This document shows positions 23,163 to 33,689 of a stretch of DNA of 64,000 bases, piece after piece. Location of the stretch: positions 89,193,076 through 89,257,075 of the forward strand of contig JAPWDM010000001.1 of NCBI GenBank assembly GCA_035578155.1, written 5' to 3'. Below the pieces are notes generated by a model, which was given only the letters and a program-made list of their open reading frames with translations, did not search any database and was not told the origin of the DNA. This DNA is from Brachynemurus nebulosus. Lineage: Eukaryota; Arthropoda; Insecta; Neuroptera; Myrmeleontidae. The position numbers were made by a program, and so were the translations under genes. Every line of letters begins with the position of its first letter. Position 1 is the first letter of the stretch.

Positions 23163-23434
23163 TTAATGTTTAAGTTTTTATGACACAAAATTGTAGTCAC
23201 CAATAACTTTAATTAATAAAACAACCATTTCTAATTACTTTTTTTAATTATTTAATTTTTTTTAAATTTAGATTTTACAATTTTTTTTAATGTACACTCT
23301 GAGTTTTTCTCATGAAATAAATAAGAAAGGAAATTTTAATATATCAAAATTTTACAAAATGACTTTGGAAAAATGTCACATAACTCCTCATGCACTTGCC
23401 TCTTCAATTATATTAAAGCACTTGAAAATAATTA
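23163..23434. other. Non-coding spacer with a shadow ORF
   Basis: A 93-codon ORF (23290-23571, +) runs into the hairpin MITE and has no recognisable domain. Confidence 0.45.
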
Positions 23435-23934
23435 TAGACCGGGAGATAATAACAGAAAACCTTCTCCTATTTTCGCACTTTGCCTCGGGGAGTATTGAAA
23501 GATTTGAAAATTTTAAGAAATTTAGGGATAAATTTGAGTTCCGCTCACGTGGCTTTTATATCGAAAATTAAGTTTCTTGCGTAAACTTGCATAGAAAAAG
23601 GGAATTTGATACGATTTTTGCACTTATGCCAATTGAAAATCAGATTTTTCCACCGCGTAACCACACTTAGCCATGCCGGTGACTTATGCCAATTCTTTTA
23701 ATAAGCGTTCCATGATGATAACTTTCAACTGGCAATTGGCATAAGTGCAAAAATCGTATCAAATTCCCTTTTTCTATGCAAGTTTATGCAAGAAACTTAA
23801 TTTTCGATATAAAAGCCACGTGAGCGGAACTCAAATTTATCCCTAAATTTCTTAAAATTTTCAAATCTTTCAATACTCCCCGAGGCATAAGTGCGAAAAT
23901 GGGAGAAGGTTTTCTGTTATTATCTCCCGGTCTA
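23435..23934. mobile_element. 500 bp hairpin MITE, TTA target duplication
   Basis: Ends TAGACCGGGAGATAATAACA and the complement. Arms of ~195 bp (23435-23633 and 23733-23934) are nearly perfect inverted repeats around a ~100 bp loop. TTA duplicates at 23432-23434 and 23935-23937. The loop contains GCCAATT phrases and GTGACTTATGCCAATTC. Target size fits a Harbinger-type MITE. It lies between the converging ends of the two Harbinger-2 genes. Confidence 0.9.
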
Positions 23935-23954
23935 TTAATTTATGTAACATGTTA

Positions 23955-26900
23955 TCAGATGGGTCGATTGACTAGTGTTTGCAATAAAGTTAGGGCTCTT
24001 TCATTTTGATCAATGATGATGTTTTCATTTTGTAAGGATCTTTCATGTATTTCTATAATTTCTCGGTGCCTACGATCCATATCGGATTTCATTTCCTGGG
24101 AGATTGCTTTAAATAAATCTGCATCCTTTTCCATTTGTTCTGTTAATGTTTCCACTACTAACTGTCTCCGTTTAGCTGAAATTTTTTAAAAAAAATTATT
24201 ACAGACTAGCTGTATCCACGATGTCTTTCCCGCAATGCGTTGGTGTAAAATAAATGAGAAATATATAAGTATAATAGTATCTTATATATTGACACCATAT
24301 ACTAATATTATAATAAGTTAACACCAGACCAAATTTCATTAAAACCCGTTCCGTAGCTTTCGCGTATTGCGTGCGCACGCTCCAAGTAGATTTTATATTA
24401 TCCCGTGGGAATAAGACATTTTCCCAAGGTATCTTAAAAAGTATCTTAGATGTTGACCTGGGTAATAATTTATCCTCATACCAAAGTTTATCAAAATGCA
24501 TCCAGTAGTTTTTGCATGATGGGTGAACAGACAGACAGACAAGAAAATTTAAAGATCGCTATTTTTATATCTCTTTGATAATATCTGTGAATCTGAGGCT
24601 GCTTGCATTTTACGTTTTGGAGAAACAAATATATCTGGATCATTTGTCAGTACACTACTGCAGCTGCTGTTGCTACTGTTGCTGCTGTTACTGCTTTGGG
24701 AATTCAGACGAGTTCGTTTTATACCAGTTGAGCTGATAGTTGCAGTTGGAGTTATGTATGGTTTCGATGCTAAACGATCATCCATTAGCTGAAACCAATA
24801 TATATTACTTTTACCAAAGAAAAAAAAATCCATTATAATCTGAATGAATTAATAAATATACTTACATCATAATAAACCCATTTTTTAGAATCGTTGCCGG
24901 ATTTATTATTGTAGTCCTTATTTCTTTTATAGGTCTTTTTGAGACCATTAAATTTACTTTTACATTGCGGTCCAGTCACTGAATAGCAAGATTCCTGAAG
25001 CTTTTCTGCAATTTTATTCCAGATGTTTTTCTGTGATATTTTACCACTGGTCATCAGAGATTCATGAATGCGATACTGCTCAACTAGAAGTAAAATGGCA
25101 TTATGCACCCATCGTAAACCTAAAGCAAAATATTGAAATGTTTAAAAAGAAACAACAAAATTCAACGTTACAAAGATGAAATGTAAATAAAATATTCCAC
25201 CTGATTCATTATTAGCTGGATCATTTTCATCATCAAATCTCTGGCTATTATCCTGAGAAAAATCAAAAAATTCATTGTTGATAGGTGGATCTTCCTCTTT
25301 CAATTGTTCTATATCATCAAAATCACCTTCGATCGTTTCCTCTATTCAGCAATTACATTAATAAGTAATTTATATTGTTATTATTTAATTAATAACTAAA
25401 ATTAACTGTATAATATGACCTATGACTAGAAAAATTTACCAGAATTTGAGGTACCATTCTTCTGAATTTTTAATTGTTCTAACTTTTCGGAAGCATAGAA
25501 GATTTCTGAAATTATAGTAATTAAAATTGACATAGTGTTTGAAAAATTACCAAACTGGATCGGCTGGGACTCGAACCCGGATCTCTTGGTTACCAGCCAA
25601 GCGCCTTACCAACTAGGCCACCGATCACTTGTTCGAGTGCCACTCCAATTCAGTAATCAATCAAACACAACCTCTCTCTAATGCGAGACGCAGTTTTATA
25701 CTTTTTAATTTCAAATGTTATCGAGTGCCTGTGAAACATTATTAGTGTATGGCGGATTTTTATCCGTATTTAAACATACACCAATATTCATATGTTCACT
25801 CCATGTCCAGCTTTGGCTGGTACTTGAACACTCGATGTGCTTTGGCATATGGCCAATTCATTATGTTAATTAAAATTGACATAGTGTTTGAAAAATTACC
25901 AAACTGGATCGGCTGGGACTCGAACCCGGATCTCTTGGTTACCAGCCAAGCGCCTTACCAACTAGGCCACCGATCACTTGTTCGAGTGCCACTCCAATTC
26001 AGTAATCAATCAAACACAACCTCTCTCTAATGCGAGACGCAGTTTTATACTTTTTAATTTCAAATGTTATCGAGTGCCTGTGAAACATTATTAGTGTATG
26101 GCGGATTTTTATCCGTATTTAAACATACACCAATATTCATATGTTCACTCCATGTCCAGCTTTGGCTGGTACTTGAACACTCGATGTGCTTTGGCATATG
26201 GCCAATTCATTATGTTAATTAAAATTGACATAGTGTTTGAAAAATTACCAAACTGGATCGGCTGGGACTCGAACCCGGATCTCTTGGTTACCAGCCAAGC
26301 GCCTTACCAACTAGGCCACCGATCACTTGTTCGAGTGCCACTCCAATTCAGTAATCAATCAAACACAACCTCTTTCTAATGCGAGACGCAGTTTTATACT
26401 TTTTAATTTCAAATGTTATCGAGTGCCTGTGAAACATTAGTAGTAATTTTCTAGATAAATTATAGTAGTAATTTTCTAGATAAATTATAGGATTTAGTGC
26501 CGATGCACACATCCGTTTTTTTAATGTGTAGCGTCGCAGCGGCACCGCAAAATGTGATGCACACATGCGGCTTTTGTACGTTGAATGCACGCTGCCGCAC
26601 GGCACCGCAAATCAAAAAAACGTATGTGTACATCAACTCTAAAACATTATTTTTTAATTAACTTAACTACGATAATATACTACTCAAAACAAAATAAGGG
26701 CCACTCATGTTTTGCTGCATAAGTTTATTTTTATATAAGTTACAGTATAAGGTATGTTTACATTTAATTAAGGAACTAATTTTTTACTAAATAAAATTAA
26801 TTTTAATAAGATTAAATAAAAAATTAATCCATAATTACATTTTTTTAGGATTTTCTCATTTTTATAGTCATTTTTACAGTCATCAACAAACGTTCACGCT

Positions 26901-28412
26901 TTGAGTAAAAGCACACATTATGCAACTTTTTGGTGATTTAATATCGAGTATGCCGTCCCCCTTTTAAAACACATTCTTGAAGCCTCCTCGGCATGCTTTC
27001 AATAAGATACCTAACGGTTTCATCAGGAATCTCCTCCCAACATCTTCTCAAGACATTAATCAGTTGTTGTTGGGTGTGCACATCCTCTCCGGCTGCTCTG
27101 ACTCGCAGTTTTAATTGATCCTAAAGATGTTCTATTGGGTTCAAGTCAGGGCTATTTGCAGGCCACGGTAAAACCTGTATATTAGCCTCCCTAAGGACAG
27201 TTGTCGTCGCTCGAGCGGTATGCGCTCGGGCATTATCCTGCATCAGGATAAATTCGTCGGCCGCTGGTTGTGCAAAGGGGATCACATGGGGTCTGACAAC
27301 CAGTTCGATGTTACTTTGAGCCGTTACAGTACCCTCGTTCAGGAAAACAAGCTCAATTTTGCCTTGCAAACTAATTCCACCCCAGACTATGACATTAGAA
27401 CCGCCAAATCTGTCGCGTTCATGAATGTGACGATCAAAAAACCTTTCCCCACTTCTTCTCCACACTCTTACACGTCGATCATCACTAAAAAACTTCACCT
27501 TGCACTCATCCGTGAAGAGTACGTGACGCCATTCCTCCAAGCCCCATTCAAGGTGTTCACGTGCAAATCTTAAACGGTTTGCACGATGCGCTCCGGTCAG
27601 TTTGGTACGGATTACTGGTCTTCTTGAACGTTGTTGGTCTTCATGCAAGCGATTTCGTATGGTCTGATTACTGACAACAGTACCAGTAGATCGATGTAAG
27701 CGATTTTGCAGAGTACCTGCGGTAACAGTCGGCTCACGTCGTGCACACAGTCGAATGTAATGGTCTTCACGGGCAGTGGTAGCACGAACTCTTCCTGAGC
27801 CACGGCGCCGGGTTACACTACCGATCTGCTGATACCGATTCCAAACATTTTGAATAGCCCTTCGTGAACAACCCAACTGCAGAGCCACGGAATGTTGAGA
27901 TTGACCACCCTCAATCATCGTTACGGCTCTGGTAGAAGTAGCTTCGTCCATATGGTGTCGAATTCTCGGCATTGTAAAACTAAATAATTGAATAACACGC
28001 CAAACTTCAAAAAACAACCTCAGCAATCAATAGTCTAGCGCAAACTGATTTAAAATCAAATTCAAAAAAATAAGTAAAACCAACCGCTTGACGCTGTGCG
28101 AGACAAAAAAACGTTTAAATCTTCCCCTCAACAATAATATCACTTAAACCTAACTGTTATCATTTACTGAACCACTTAATATCATAACAACAGTCATTTA
28201 GAAAAGTTATTTTGACGTGGATCGACATAAATCAGTTTTAAAATACAATCTTTCAAGTGGCCCTTATTTTGTTTTGAGGAGTATATATTAAAGAATTAAG
28301 GATACTGCGTATTGTGATAAACTTTAGCTCAAATTAACTTACCATTACTAATTCTTTCATATTCTTCTGCTGAAACGTATGTTCCATAAATAATATTTGT
28401 TTCATTGTTTAT

Positions 28413-28506
<94 letters not shown>

Positions 28507-28529
28507 TTAACTATTGCTTCTTCGCTCAT
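23955..28529 (-). CDS. Myb/SANT-like accessory protein of Harbinger-2, 347 aa, 6 exons
   Basis: Exons 28343-28529, 25440-25505, 25201-25341, 24866-25119, 24614-24788 and 23955-24175 join in frame with GT-AG introns (1044 nt, 347 codons plus stop). Exon 1 reads MSEEAIVKD, then ~29 residues of alternating Ile-Tyr from a (TA)n tract, then INNETNIIYGTYVSAEEYER. Exons 2-3 are acidic. Exon 4 is a trihelix/Myb-SANT-like domain (LRWVHNAILLLVEQYR, IWNKIAEKLQ, VTGPQCKSKFNGLKKTYK). Exon 5 is Ser/Asn-rich with KRTRLN. Exon 6 is a charged helix (KDADLFKAISQEMKSDMDRR). The exon 5 donor is the least certain, being chosen for phase. Intron 1 (2.8 kb) holds the tRNA-like array and the Tc1 element; intron 5 holds another repeat. 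Such proteins partner the Harbinger transposase; the role here is inferred. Confidence 0.85.
24208..24579. repeat. Widespread arthropod repeat in intron 5 of the Myb-like gene
   Basis: On the minus strand: GTCTGTCTGTCTGTTC, then CAAAAACTACTGGATGCATT, TTGATAAACTTTGGTATG, and GATACAGCTAGTCTG at the far end. This order (TGTC repeats, 'ACTACTGGA..GATTTTGAT..TTTGGTATG', CTAGT end) is a familiar non-coding arthropod repeat, likely a Helitron or RTE derivative. The class is not certain. Related phrases occur at 6037 and 45520-45600. Confidence 0.6.
25518..26439 (-). repeat. Tandem array, 349 bp unit x 2.6, each with a tRNA-Thr-like domain
   Basis: The unit repeats with an exact 349 bp period: landmark CGGCTGGGAC occurs at 25561, 25910 and 26259. 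Only about one base differs between units (CTCTCT/CTTTCT), so amplification is recent. Each unit carries a tRNA-like block on the minus strand. Upstream of it on that strand lies a conserved module with CACTCGATAACATTTGAAAT. Identical ORFs of 93 codons (25749-26030, 26098-26379) are by-products of the repetition. The array lies in intron 1 of the Myb-like gene. Confidence 0.93.
25557..25627 (-). other. tRNA-Thr-like pseudo-tRNA domain (unit 1 of 3)
   Basis: The minus strand folds as a near-cloverleaf: acceptor 6 of 7 pairs, D arm GCC/GGC, anticodon arm CTTGG/CCAAG with loop CTGGTAA (anticodon GGT), T loop TTCGAGT with one stem mismatch. Pol III A box (TGGCCTAGTTGG) and B box (GGTTCGAGTCC) are both intact. 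Anticodon GGT is not used by eukaryotic tRNA-Thr and the acceptor is mispaired, so this is a repeat-borne tRNA derivative rather than a tRNA gene. Identical blocks at 25906-25976 and 26255-26325. Confidence 0.82.
26441..26490. repeat. 25 bp direct tandem duplication
   Basis: TAGTAATTTTCTAGATAAAT plus TATAG occurs twice back to back immediately beside the end of the 349 bp array. Confidence 0.95.
26493..26643. mobile_element. Small MITE (~150 bp)
   Basis: Left TTTAGTGCCGATGCACACAT; right, on the opposite strand, TTTAGAGTTGATGTACACAT, followed in both by CCG/ACG and TTTTTTT. The interior is GC-rich for the region, with GCGGCACCGC / GCGGTGCCG repeats. Probable Harbinger-type MITE; target duplication not resolved. 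Confidence 0.75.
26680..28281 (-). mobile_element. Tc1-like transposon, nearly intact
   Basis: Inverted ends CTACTCAAAACAAAATAAGG (26680) and, opposite strand, CTCCTCAAAACAAAATAAGG (28281), continuing GGCCACT, with TA on both sides (26678-26679, 28282-28283). 1602 bp with one transposase gene, the normal size for Tc1. Inserted in intron 1 of the Harbinger-2 Myb-like gene, on the same strand. Confidence 0.96.
26938..28026 (-). pseudogene. Tc1 transposase (DD34E) with a single nonsense codon
   Basis: Reads from 28026 (probable natural start at Met19, MPRIRHHMDEA, 27972) to TAG at 27121-27123 after 301 codons, then continues in the same frame for 60 codons to TAA at 26938-26940. Domains: N-terminal paired-like HTH (SQHSVALQLGCSRRAIQNVW), GRVR hook, second HTH, then a DDE core with Asp173 (LFTDE), Asp264 (MQDNARAH) and Glu299 (LNPIEHL). 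Spacing of 34 between the last two is the Tc1 hallmark. The stop replaces the Trp codon that normally follows PIEHL. No other damage seen, so it is a very young pseudogene. Function when intact: cut-and-paste transposition at TA. Confidence 0.95.
28417..28504. repeat. (TA)n microsatellite inside a coding exon
   Basis: About 44 TA units, read in frame as alternating Ile-Tyr in exon 1 of the Harbinger-2 Myb-like gene. Confidence 0.97.
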
Positions 28530-28780
28530 TTTTTAAATACTTAATCACAAAAAATATATTAAAAATCACAAAATTTTCCACAAAAAATTAAAAATTTGAA
28601 CGATTTTAAATTTGTTTTAAGTTATCTGTCAAACCAGAAGCCATATTGCGGTAGTCGCGTTAGTCATTTCAAAATATTTTTAAACATGGCTCTAGTGACC
28701 ACCGGAATCTATTGGTAGCGAATATACGAATGCCAAGTAGCGTCACTCCTCGCTACGGTAGCGACAACGCGAATATGCCC

Positions 28781-29094
28781 TAAATGATGTATGCACATGC
28801 GCACACTAATTCCTACATCCTTTGTAGGTAAATGAATGAATGTCAATGAATTCATTGACGATCAACTGACAACACCGAACTCGGACATAAAAAGATAAAA
28901 AGAGCTGAATTTCTAGTCTGGAAATTCGCTAACATAAATATCTACATCAGCGAATGACTTCTGATCGGTGAAATAAAACATTTTGGATTTAAATAAATTT
29001 TACTTCGATTTGCCTTTGAGTCTATCATGCAAAGTCGATTTGGGAACATGATACTCGTAATATTCAGCAGCTTATTTGAACGATTTTCTTTTAT
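28781..29094. other. Short spacer between Harbinger-2 and the LINE
   Basis: No gene. Contains TGAATTCATTGAC and CGATCAACTGACA phrases that partly mirror 20920-20940 on the other side of Harbinger-2. The last 13 bases (29082-29094) are one copy of the LINE target duplication. Confidence 0.5.
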
Positions 29095-32000
29095 AATAAT
29101 AATAATAATAATAAATTTTATTGTTCTAAAACATACACAGTTTTGTACAATAGAGTTCATCCAGCATTAGTTAACAATTCGTAAACAATAAGTAATATAT
29201 TAAAAATAAGAAATATAAAATTTTTTTTTTTTTTGAAATACGTAATCTAATAAATCAATAATAACAACAACAACCAATATCAGTGACATAACAACAAAAA
29301 AACAGTATCGAATACAAGCAATAACAATAGCTATACTTTAATATATATAATTACAATAACAACATAATACAGAAAAAGTAACAATATATAAATAAATACT
29401 GTATCTAATTATCTACCAGTTTATTCCAAAAAAATTTAGGAATCAGCCGAAACGTGCATCGGTATTAGGAACCTAGAATCAAAAATCAACCGACCTTAAC
29501 AAAATCTCTGAATACAATATATACATAATAAAATTCACTACTCTGCCATTATAAAGGCTCGAATTTTTAGTACTGTTGACACAAAGTTGTAGAGGCGGTG
29601 TAGATTGTTCGTTGACTGGTCTGATAGTAGCCTAATTAACTGACTTCTGGCATTGTCATGTATTTCATTCATATTATTTGAGTAGTTTGACAAGAAGTAT
29701 TGACGTGGTGCCTCGTATATAGGACATACAAATAAAATATGCTCAAGGGTCTCTTGGACCTGTAGATTGCAAATTGTACAAAGTTCAGAAGAGCATATTC
29801 TATGTAAACAACCATTGTGTACAATTCTAGTATAGTCCTTTCCCGCTGTTCTCAGTTGCGCAAACACTCTAATTATTTTTAGCGGTAATTTCAAATGTAT
29901 GTATGGTTCTGCACTGGTGTTTAAAGTGAAGTAATTGTAAATGTGGCAGAAGTTTGAGCGCTGTAACCGTAGGAGATCGTTTTTGTAAAAATAATCAGAC
30001 AATGACAATAAAATTTCGTCGAGATTTTGTAGAAGTAAATTGGCATTTCTCAAAACTTCAAAGTTGTTAAAATCTATCAACGACAATACTGATTTGATTT
30101 GACTTATCCAGTTGTATTTGCGGTCCACATCGCTCTCATTATCTAATTGAAGGAGCCGATTATAACACATTCTCGGGTACCTGCCGCTATCCATTGCTAA
30201 TATTTTACGAGCCCAATTCAAGGTAGCCTGAAACATTCTTACCGCAAGGCGGGTAGAGCCTGTTTCAAGACGAACTATGTAATTAGGCGTACATTTTGGC
30301 AGAGATAATATTCTTTTGTAGTAAGACGCTTGGACACTCTCCACTGTATCGAGATACCGGAGACTCCATACGGGAGCACAATACATAAGATTTCCTTCTA
30401 CGATTGACCGAAACAATTCCACTCTTGAATCCCAAGACTGTGATTTCGCTTTTACGAGTGTAGCAAGCACTGTACCCATTGCCATGGTTGCCTTGTTTTT
30501 GAAGTATGAGGCCGCTTCGTAGAATAACGATGAAGATGAAAAAGGGACCCCTAAATATGTAAATTTGGAGACAATTTCTAATTCTGATCCTTTGTACCAG
30601 ATTTTTCCGTTAGGTATTTTCCCACCTCTACGAAATACTACAACTTTAGTTTTCTGAATGTTAACTGTGAGACCATTCTCTGTGCAGTATGAATCAAGCA
30701 AACTCAATTTGTTGTTTAAGTCAAATGTTGAATGACCTAAGATCACAAGATCGTCGGCAAATAGAAGCATTAATATGTCATTGATACCATCCACATTTAG
30801 ACCTTGACAATTGTGCTGCCTAAAAAATGTCTCCAAATCACTTATAAAAAGATTGAAAAGCTGAGGACTTAGGGTTTCCCCTTGGAGAACACCCTGAGTA
30901 ACACGAATTGGGTCCGATATTTCGCCATTGGAACTCACTCGTATCGTGCAATTTTCATAAAGATTTTTGATAAGCCGCAGAATCTTGGAGCTAAAACCCA
31001 AATCAAACAATTTTTGCCATAATTTATTATGATTTATCGAATCGAAGGCACGTTTTAAATCTACAAAAGCTGCATAAACTCGTCTTTTTGGTAAACGGAG
31101 CTGTAATTGTATTACTGTAGCCAACACAAAAATATTATCCATAACCCCTCTGTTCGTTCTAAATCCCGCTTGGCACTCAGGAATCGCATGAGTAATATCT
31201 GACCACTGTTTTACTCTTTGTAAAAGAATCTGAGTAAAAATTTTAAGAATACTATTCATTAGCGCGATACCTCTATAGTTAGCTGGATCATTCCTGTCGC
31301 CCTTTTTAAATAATAGAATTGTATTAGATCTCGCCCATGCATCTGGAACAACTTCGTCTTCAATGATTTTGTTAAATAGTACCTGTATGTACAGGATCCA
31401 ATTCTGCGGTAAATGCTTGTAAAACTCATTTGTGATAAGATCTTCACCCGCAGCAGCGTTTCTTTTGCAAGATGCGAGACTTTGGAGAACTTCTTCCAGT
31501 GTAATGTATGAGTCAAGAATCGGATTTCGTACATCTATAAAAACAGTATTGCTGATAGGTTGGGAGGAGTTGGCGTTTAAGAAAAACTGTTCCCAAGTAG
31601 AAATTGCTATTTCATTTTTTTACGTAATTTCTGTTATTTCTAAACCTGTTAACTGTCTTCCAAAAGTCCGCAGAGTTTCTTACATTTGCCATAGAATCGA
31701 TTATGTTTTTGTTGAATAATTTCTTTTTTGCTACTACGAGGTTCTTGTATTCCCTTTTTGAAGATAAGTAAGCTGATTTATTCAGTTCAGTAAAACCTTC
31801 TTTCTTGCAAAGATTTAGATTTGATTTTACTACTTTTTTCATATTGCGACAGTCGGAATCAAACCACAGTTTGTTATTATTTGTACGATTGGCTCGAGAT
31901 CGAAATTTTATCATATTCAAATCATTGCACACCTGAATTATAGTTGATTTAAGGTTTTCGTAGAGATAATCGACATCTTTTTTTTCAAAATTGCAAGCAA

Positions 32001-32099
32001 TATTTGGGCTACATTCCATAAAACTGGCATACACAAGGTATAATTCGTCATACCATGCTAATTTAGTCGATGGAGTTTCGGTAACCACGGCACCCTTAA
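29095..32099 (-). mobile_element. 5'-truncated LINE (I/Jockey-group), 13 bp target duplication
   Basis: The 13 bp sequence GATTTTCTTTTAT occurs at 29082-29094 and at 32100-32112, bracketing the insertion. The 3' end (low coordinates) is a (TTA)n tail after AATAAAATTTATT, a tail type known from I-like and RTE-like LINEs. The 5' end is cut inside ORF2, so the endonuclease is gone. ORF2 remainder: linker, reverse transcriptase, C-terminal Cys/His knuckle. 3' untranslated region about 29095-29537. Confidence 0.95.
29538..32088 (-). pseudogene. LINE ORF2: linker, reverse transcriptase and C-terminal knuckle, one frameshift
   Basis: The upstream part (31612-32088) is the region between endonuclease and RT (LWFDSDCRNMKKVVKSN, ADFWKTVNRFR). 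It ends in a stop just after a run of seven A (31615-31621). One base over, the frame continues open through the RT: RNAAAGEDLITNEFYKHLP, LLFKKGDRNDPANYRGIAL, AGFRTNRGVMDNIFVL, AFVDLKRAFDSINH, QGVLQGETLSPQLFN, the catalytic FADD box and YLGVPF. The longest open block is 29538-31259 (573 codons), with CTICNLQVQETLEHILFVC near the end as the CCHC knuckle. Catalytic Asp residues are intact. The enzyme would prime on nicked chromosomal DNA, but without the endonuclease and 5' end this copy is dead. Confidence 0.95.
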
Positions 32100-33026
32100 G
32101 ATTTTCTTTTATTTTTTAATATCTGAAAGCAGGGGCCCAACAACTATAAATCTACAAAAGGTCCAACAAAAATTTAAATAACCAAATTTTTTGATAATGC
32201 AATTATCCGGTAACAATGGAAAATGTTATCGTAAAATGTCGTCTTCCAAAAATTTGATTAAACCACTAGAAATTTCATTTTTTAATTTAAATTAATTAAA
32301 TTGAAGGAAAATTTATGTAATATTACGAGTCCACGTAATTGGGGCGATCCCTTGGACCCCCCAGTTGTTGTGCCTCTGTCGTAAAGTGTCGGCTCTTTAT
32401 TATCTAGACTGTAGTTTATGTAGTTTAGTCCTATTTTCTTTTCATATTTGCACTATAGTGTACGGATTCGCCTTACCTAAAGAAAATTTTTTGTTAATTT
32501 ACAAAAGAACAAAAATTAAGCACAATAGAGCTATCAGTTATTGTACATATACTGCTAACACAACACTAAACATTTTGTTGCCAGTTCCTAGCTTATATAT
32601 GTATATATAACTGTTTTTTTTTTTTTTTTTGTACAGCAGTTTCTTTACGATATTTCACAACGCGCGTCATATTTAAAAAAATATTGGTGGGTTCAATTGG
32701 TCCTTGTTCAGGTGTCAAAAGAATGCCTTTTATTTGTTTTGATGTATTCTTCTTTATTGACATCAAATTAATACATAATATGTGTATATAAATACATTAC
32801 ATAAATAAACGCAATAATACTATGCAAGAGGCGACGTTAGATGTTGTATTACGTGTTGCTTGTTTGGTTGACAAACTCTGACTGGCTACTTTATGTGTTG
32901 CCAGACTAAAAGAAACCTCGTACTCTTATATAATAGGCAGTACAGCTGTAAATATTCAAACCGACCAACAAGAGAATCGTGCTTGCAGCAATTAATGTTC
33001 GTTACAGAACAAACACATATACATTA
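32100..33026. other. AT-rich spacer, no gene recognised
   Basis: Holds the second LINE target duplication, a poly-T run near 32612 and two short ORFs without motifs (32365-32610, 32893-33153). Confidence 0.5.
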
Positions 33027-33092
33027 TGCGGCCCATACACGGTTTAACTTGTTGTACTACCTAGTTGTACTACAAGTTGAACTGTTTGCCAT

Positions 33093-33540
33093 TAGGGATG
33101 TGACATGGAGTGAAAAAAATCGATTACTAAATAATCGATTTTTCTTTTTTTAATATAAATCGATTTGTAAAAAATCGATTTTAGAAGAAATAATCGATTT
33201 TTGCGAAAAATTCGATTTTTTTAAATTTTATTCAAAAAATTCCATACTTTTTCTATAACTATAATAATAAAACTACCAGATTAATATTAACAGTTACATA
33301 TTTAGAATGAAGATTATTTAAAATAACCACAATGATAACCTTCTGGTTTTAAAACTATAAAACACACCAAGTTTTTCTTTCAGCTTTCAACTTAAATAAT
33401 AAGGAAATAAAAGAGTGTAATTTATATAATCGATTTATTAAAAATCGATTTTTATTATGTAGAGAATCGATTATTAAAAATCGATTATAAGAAAAAAATA
33501 ATCGATTAGTATAAAAATCGATTATTTTTTCACATCCCTA
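33093..33540. mobile_element. hAT non-autonomous element, 8 bp duplication
   Basis: Ends TAGGGATGTGA / TCACATCCCTA. TTTGCCAT duplicates at 33085-33092 and 33541-33548. The interior is packed with AATCGATTTTT in both orientations. Nested in Harbinger-3. Confidence 0.95.
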
Positions 33541-33689
33541 TTTGCCATACACTATTAAACTATTCATTCAACTTGTTGTCCAACTTCAGTTACTCACAAT
33601 TTTTGAAAATTGTGTTAAATTCGTTAAAATTAAAATTATAATAATAAAATTATTGCCTTAGCAGTAATTGCAGAAAGTAGTGAAGAAAG

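Larger units (their letters stand above)
20969..28780 (+). mobile_element. Second PIF/Harbinger element (Harbinger-2), with nested insertions
   Basis: Ends GGGCATATTCGGTTGTAGCT (20969) and, on the opposite strand, GGGCATATTCGCGTTGTCGC (ending 28780). The flanking TAAA occurs on both sides (20965-20968 and 28781-28784), in line with a TWA-type target. Subterminal GCATCGCT/GTAGCG motifs repeat. Carries a HARBI1-like transposase (+) and a convergent Myb/SANT-like gene (-), the classical two-gene plan. Nested inside are a hairpin MITE, a widespread arthropod repeat, a tRNA-like tandem array, a 150 bp MITE and a Tc1 element. Confidence 0.88.

Noticed and set aside
24199..24501. 100-codon ORF on the minus strand
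   Set aside because: It lies wholly in a known type of non-coding arthropod repeat (conserved phrase ACTACTGGATGCATT...).
25557..26325. Cluster of functional tRNA-Thr genes
   Set aside because: Anticodon GGT is not used in eukaryotes, acceptor and T stems have mismatches, and the blocks sit in a mobile or tandem unit.
25749..26379. Two nearly identical 93-codon ORFs
   Set aside because: They are by-products of the 349 bp tandem repeat and include the antisense of a tRNA-like domain; no protein motif.
27220..27573. 117-codon ORF on the plus strand
   Set aside because: It is the antisense shadow of the Tc1 transposase.
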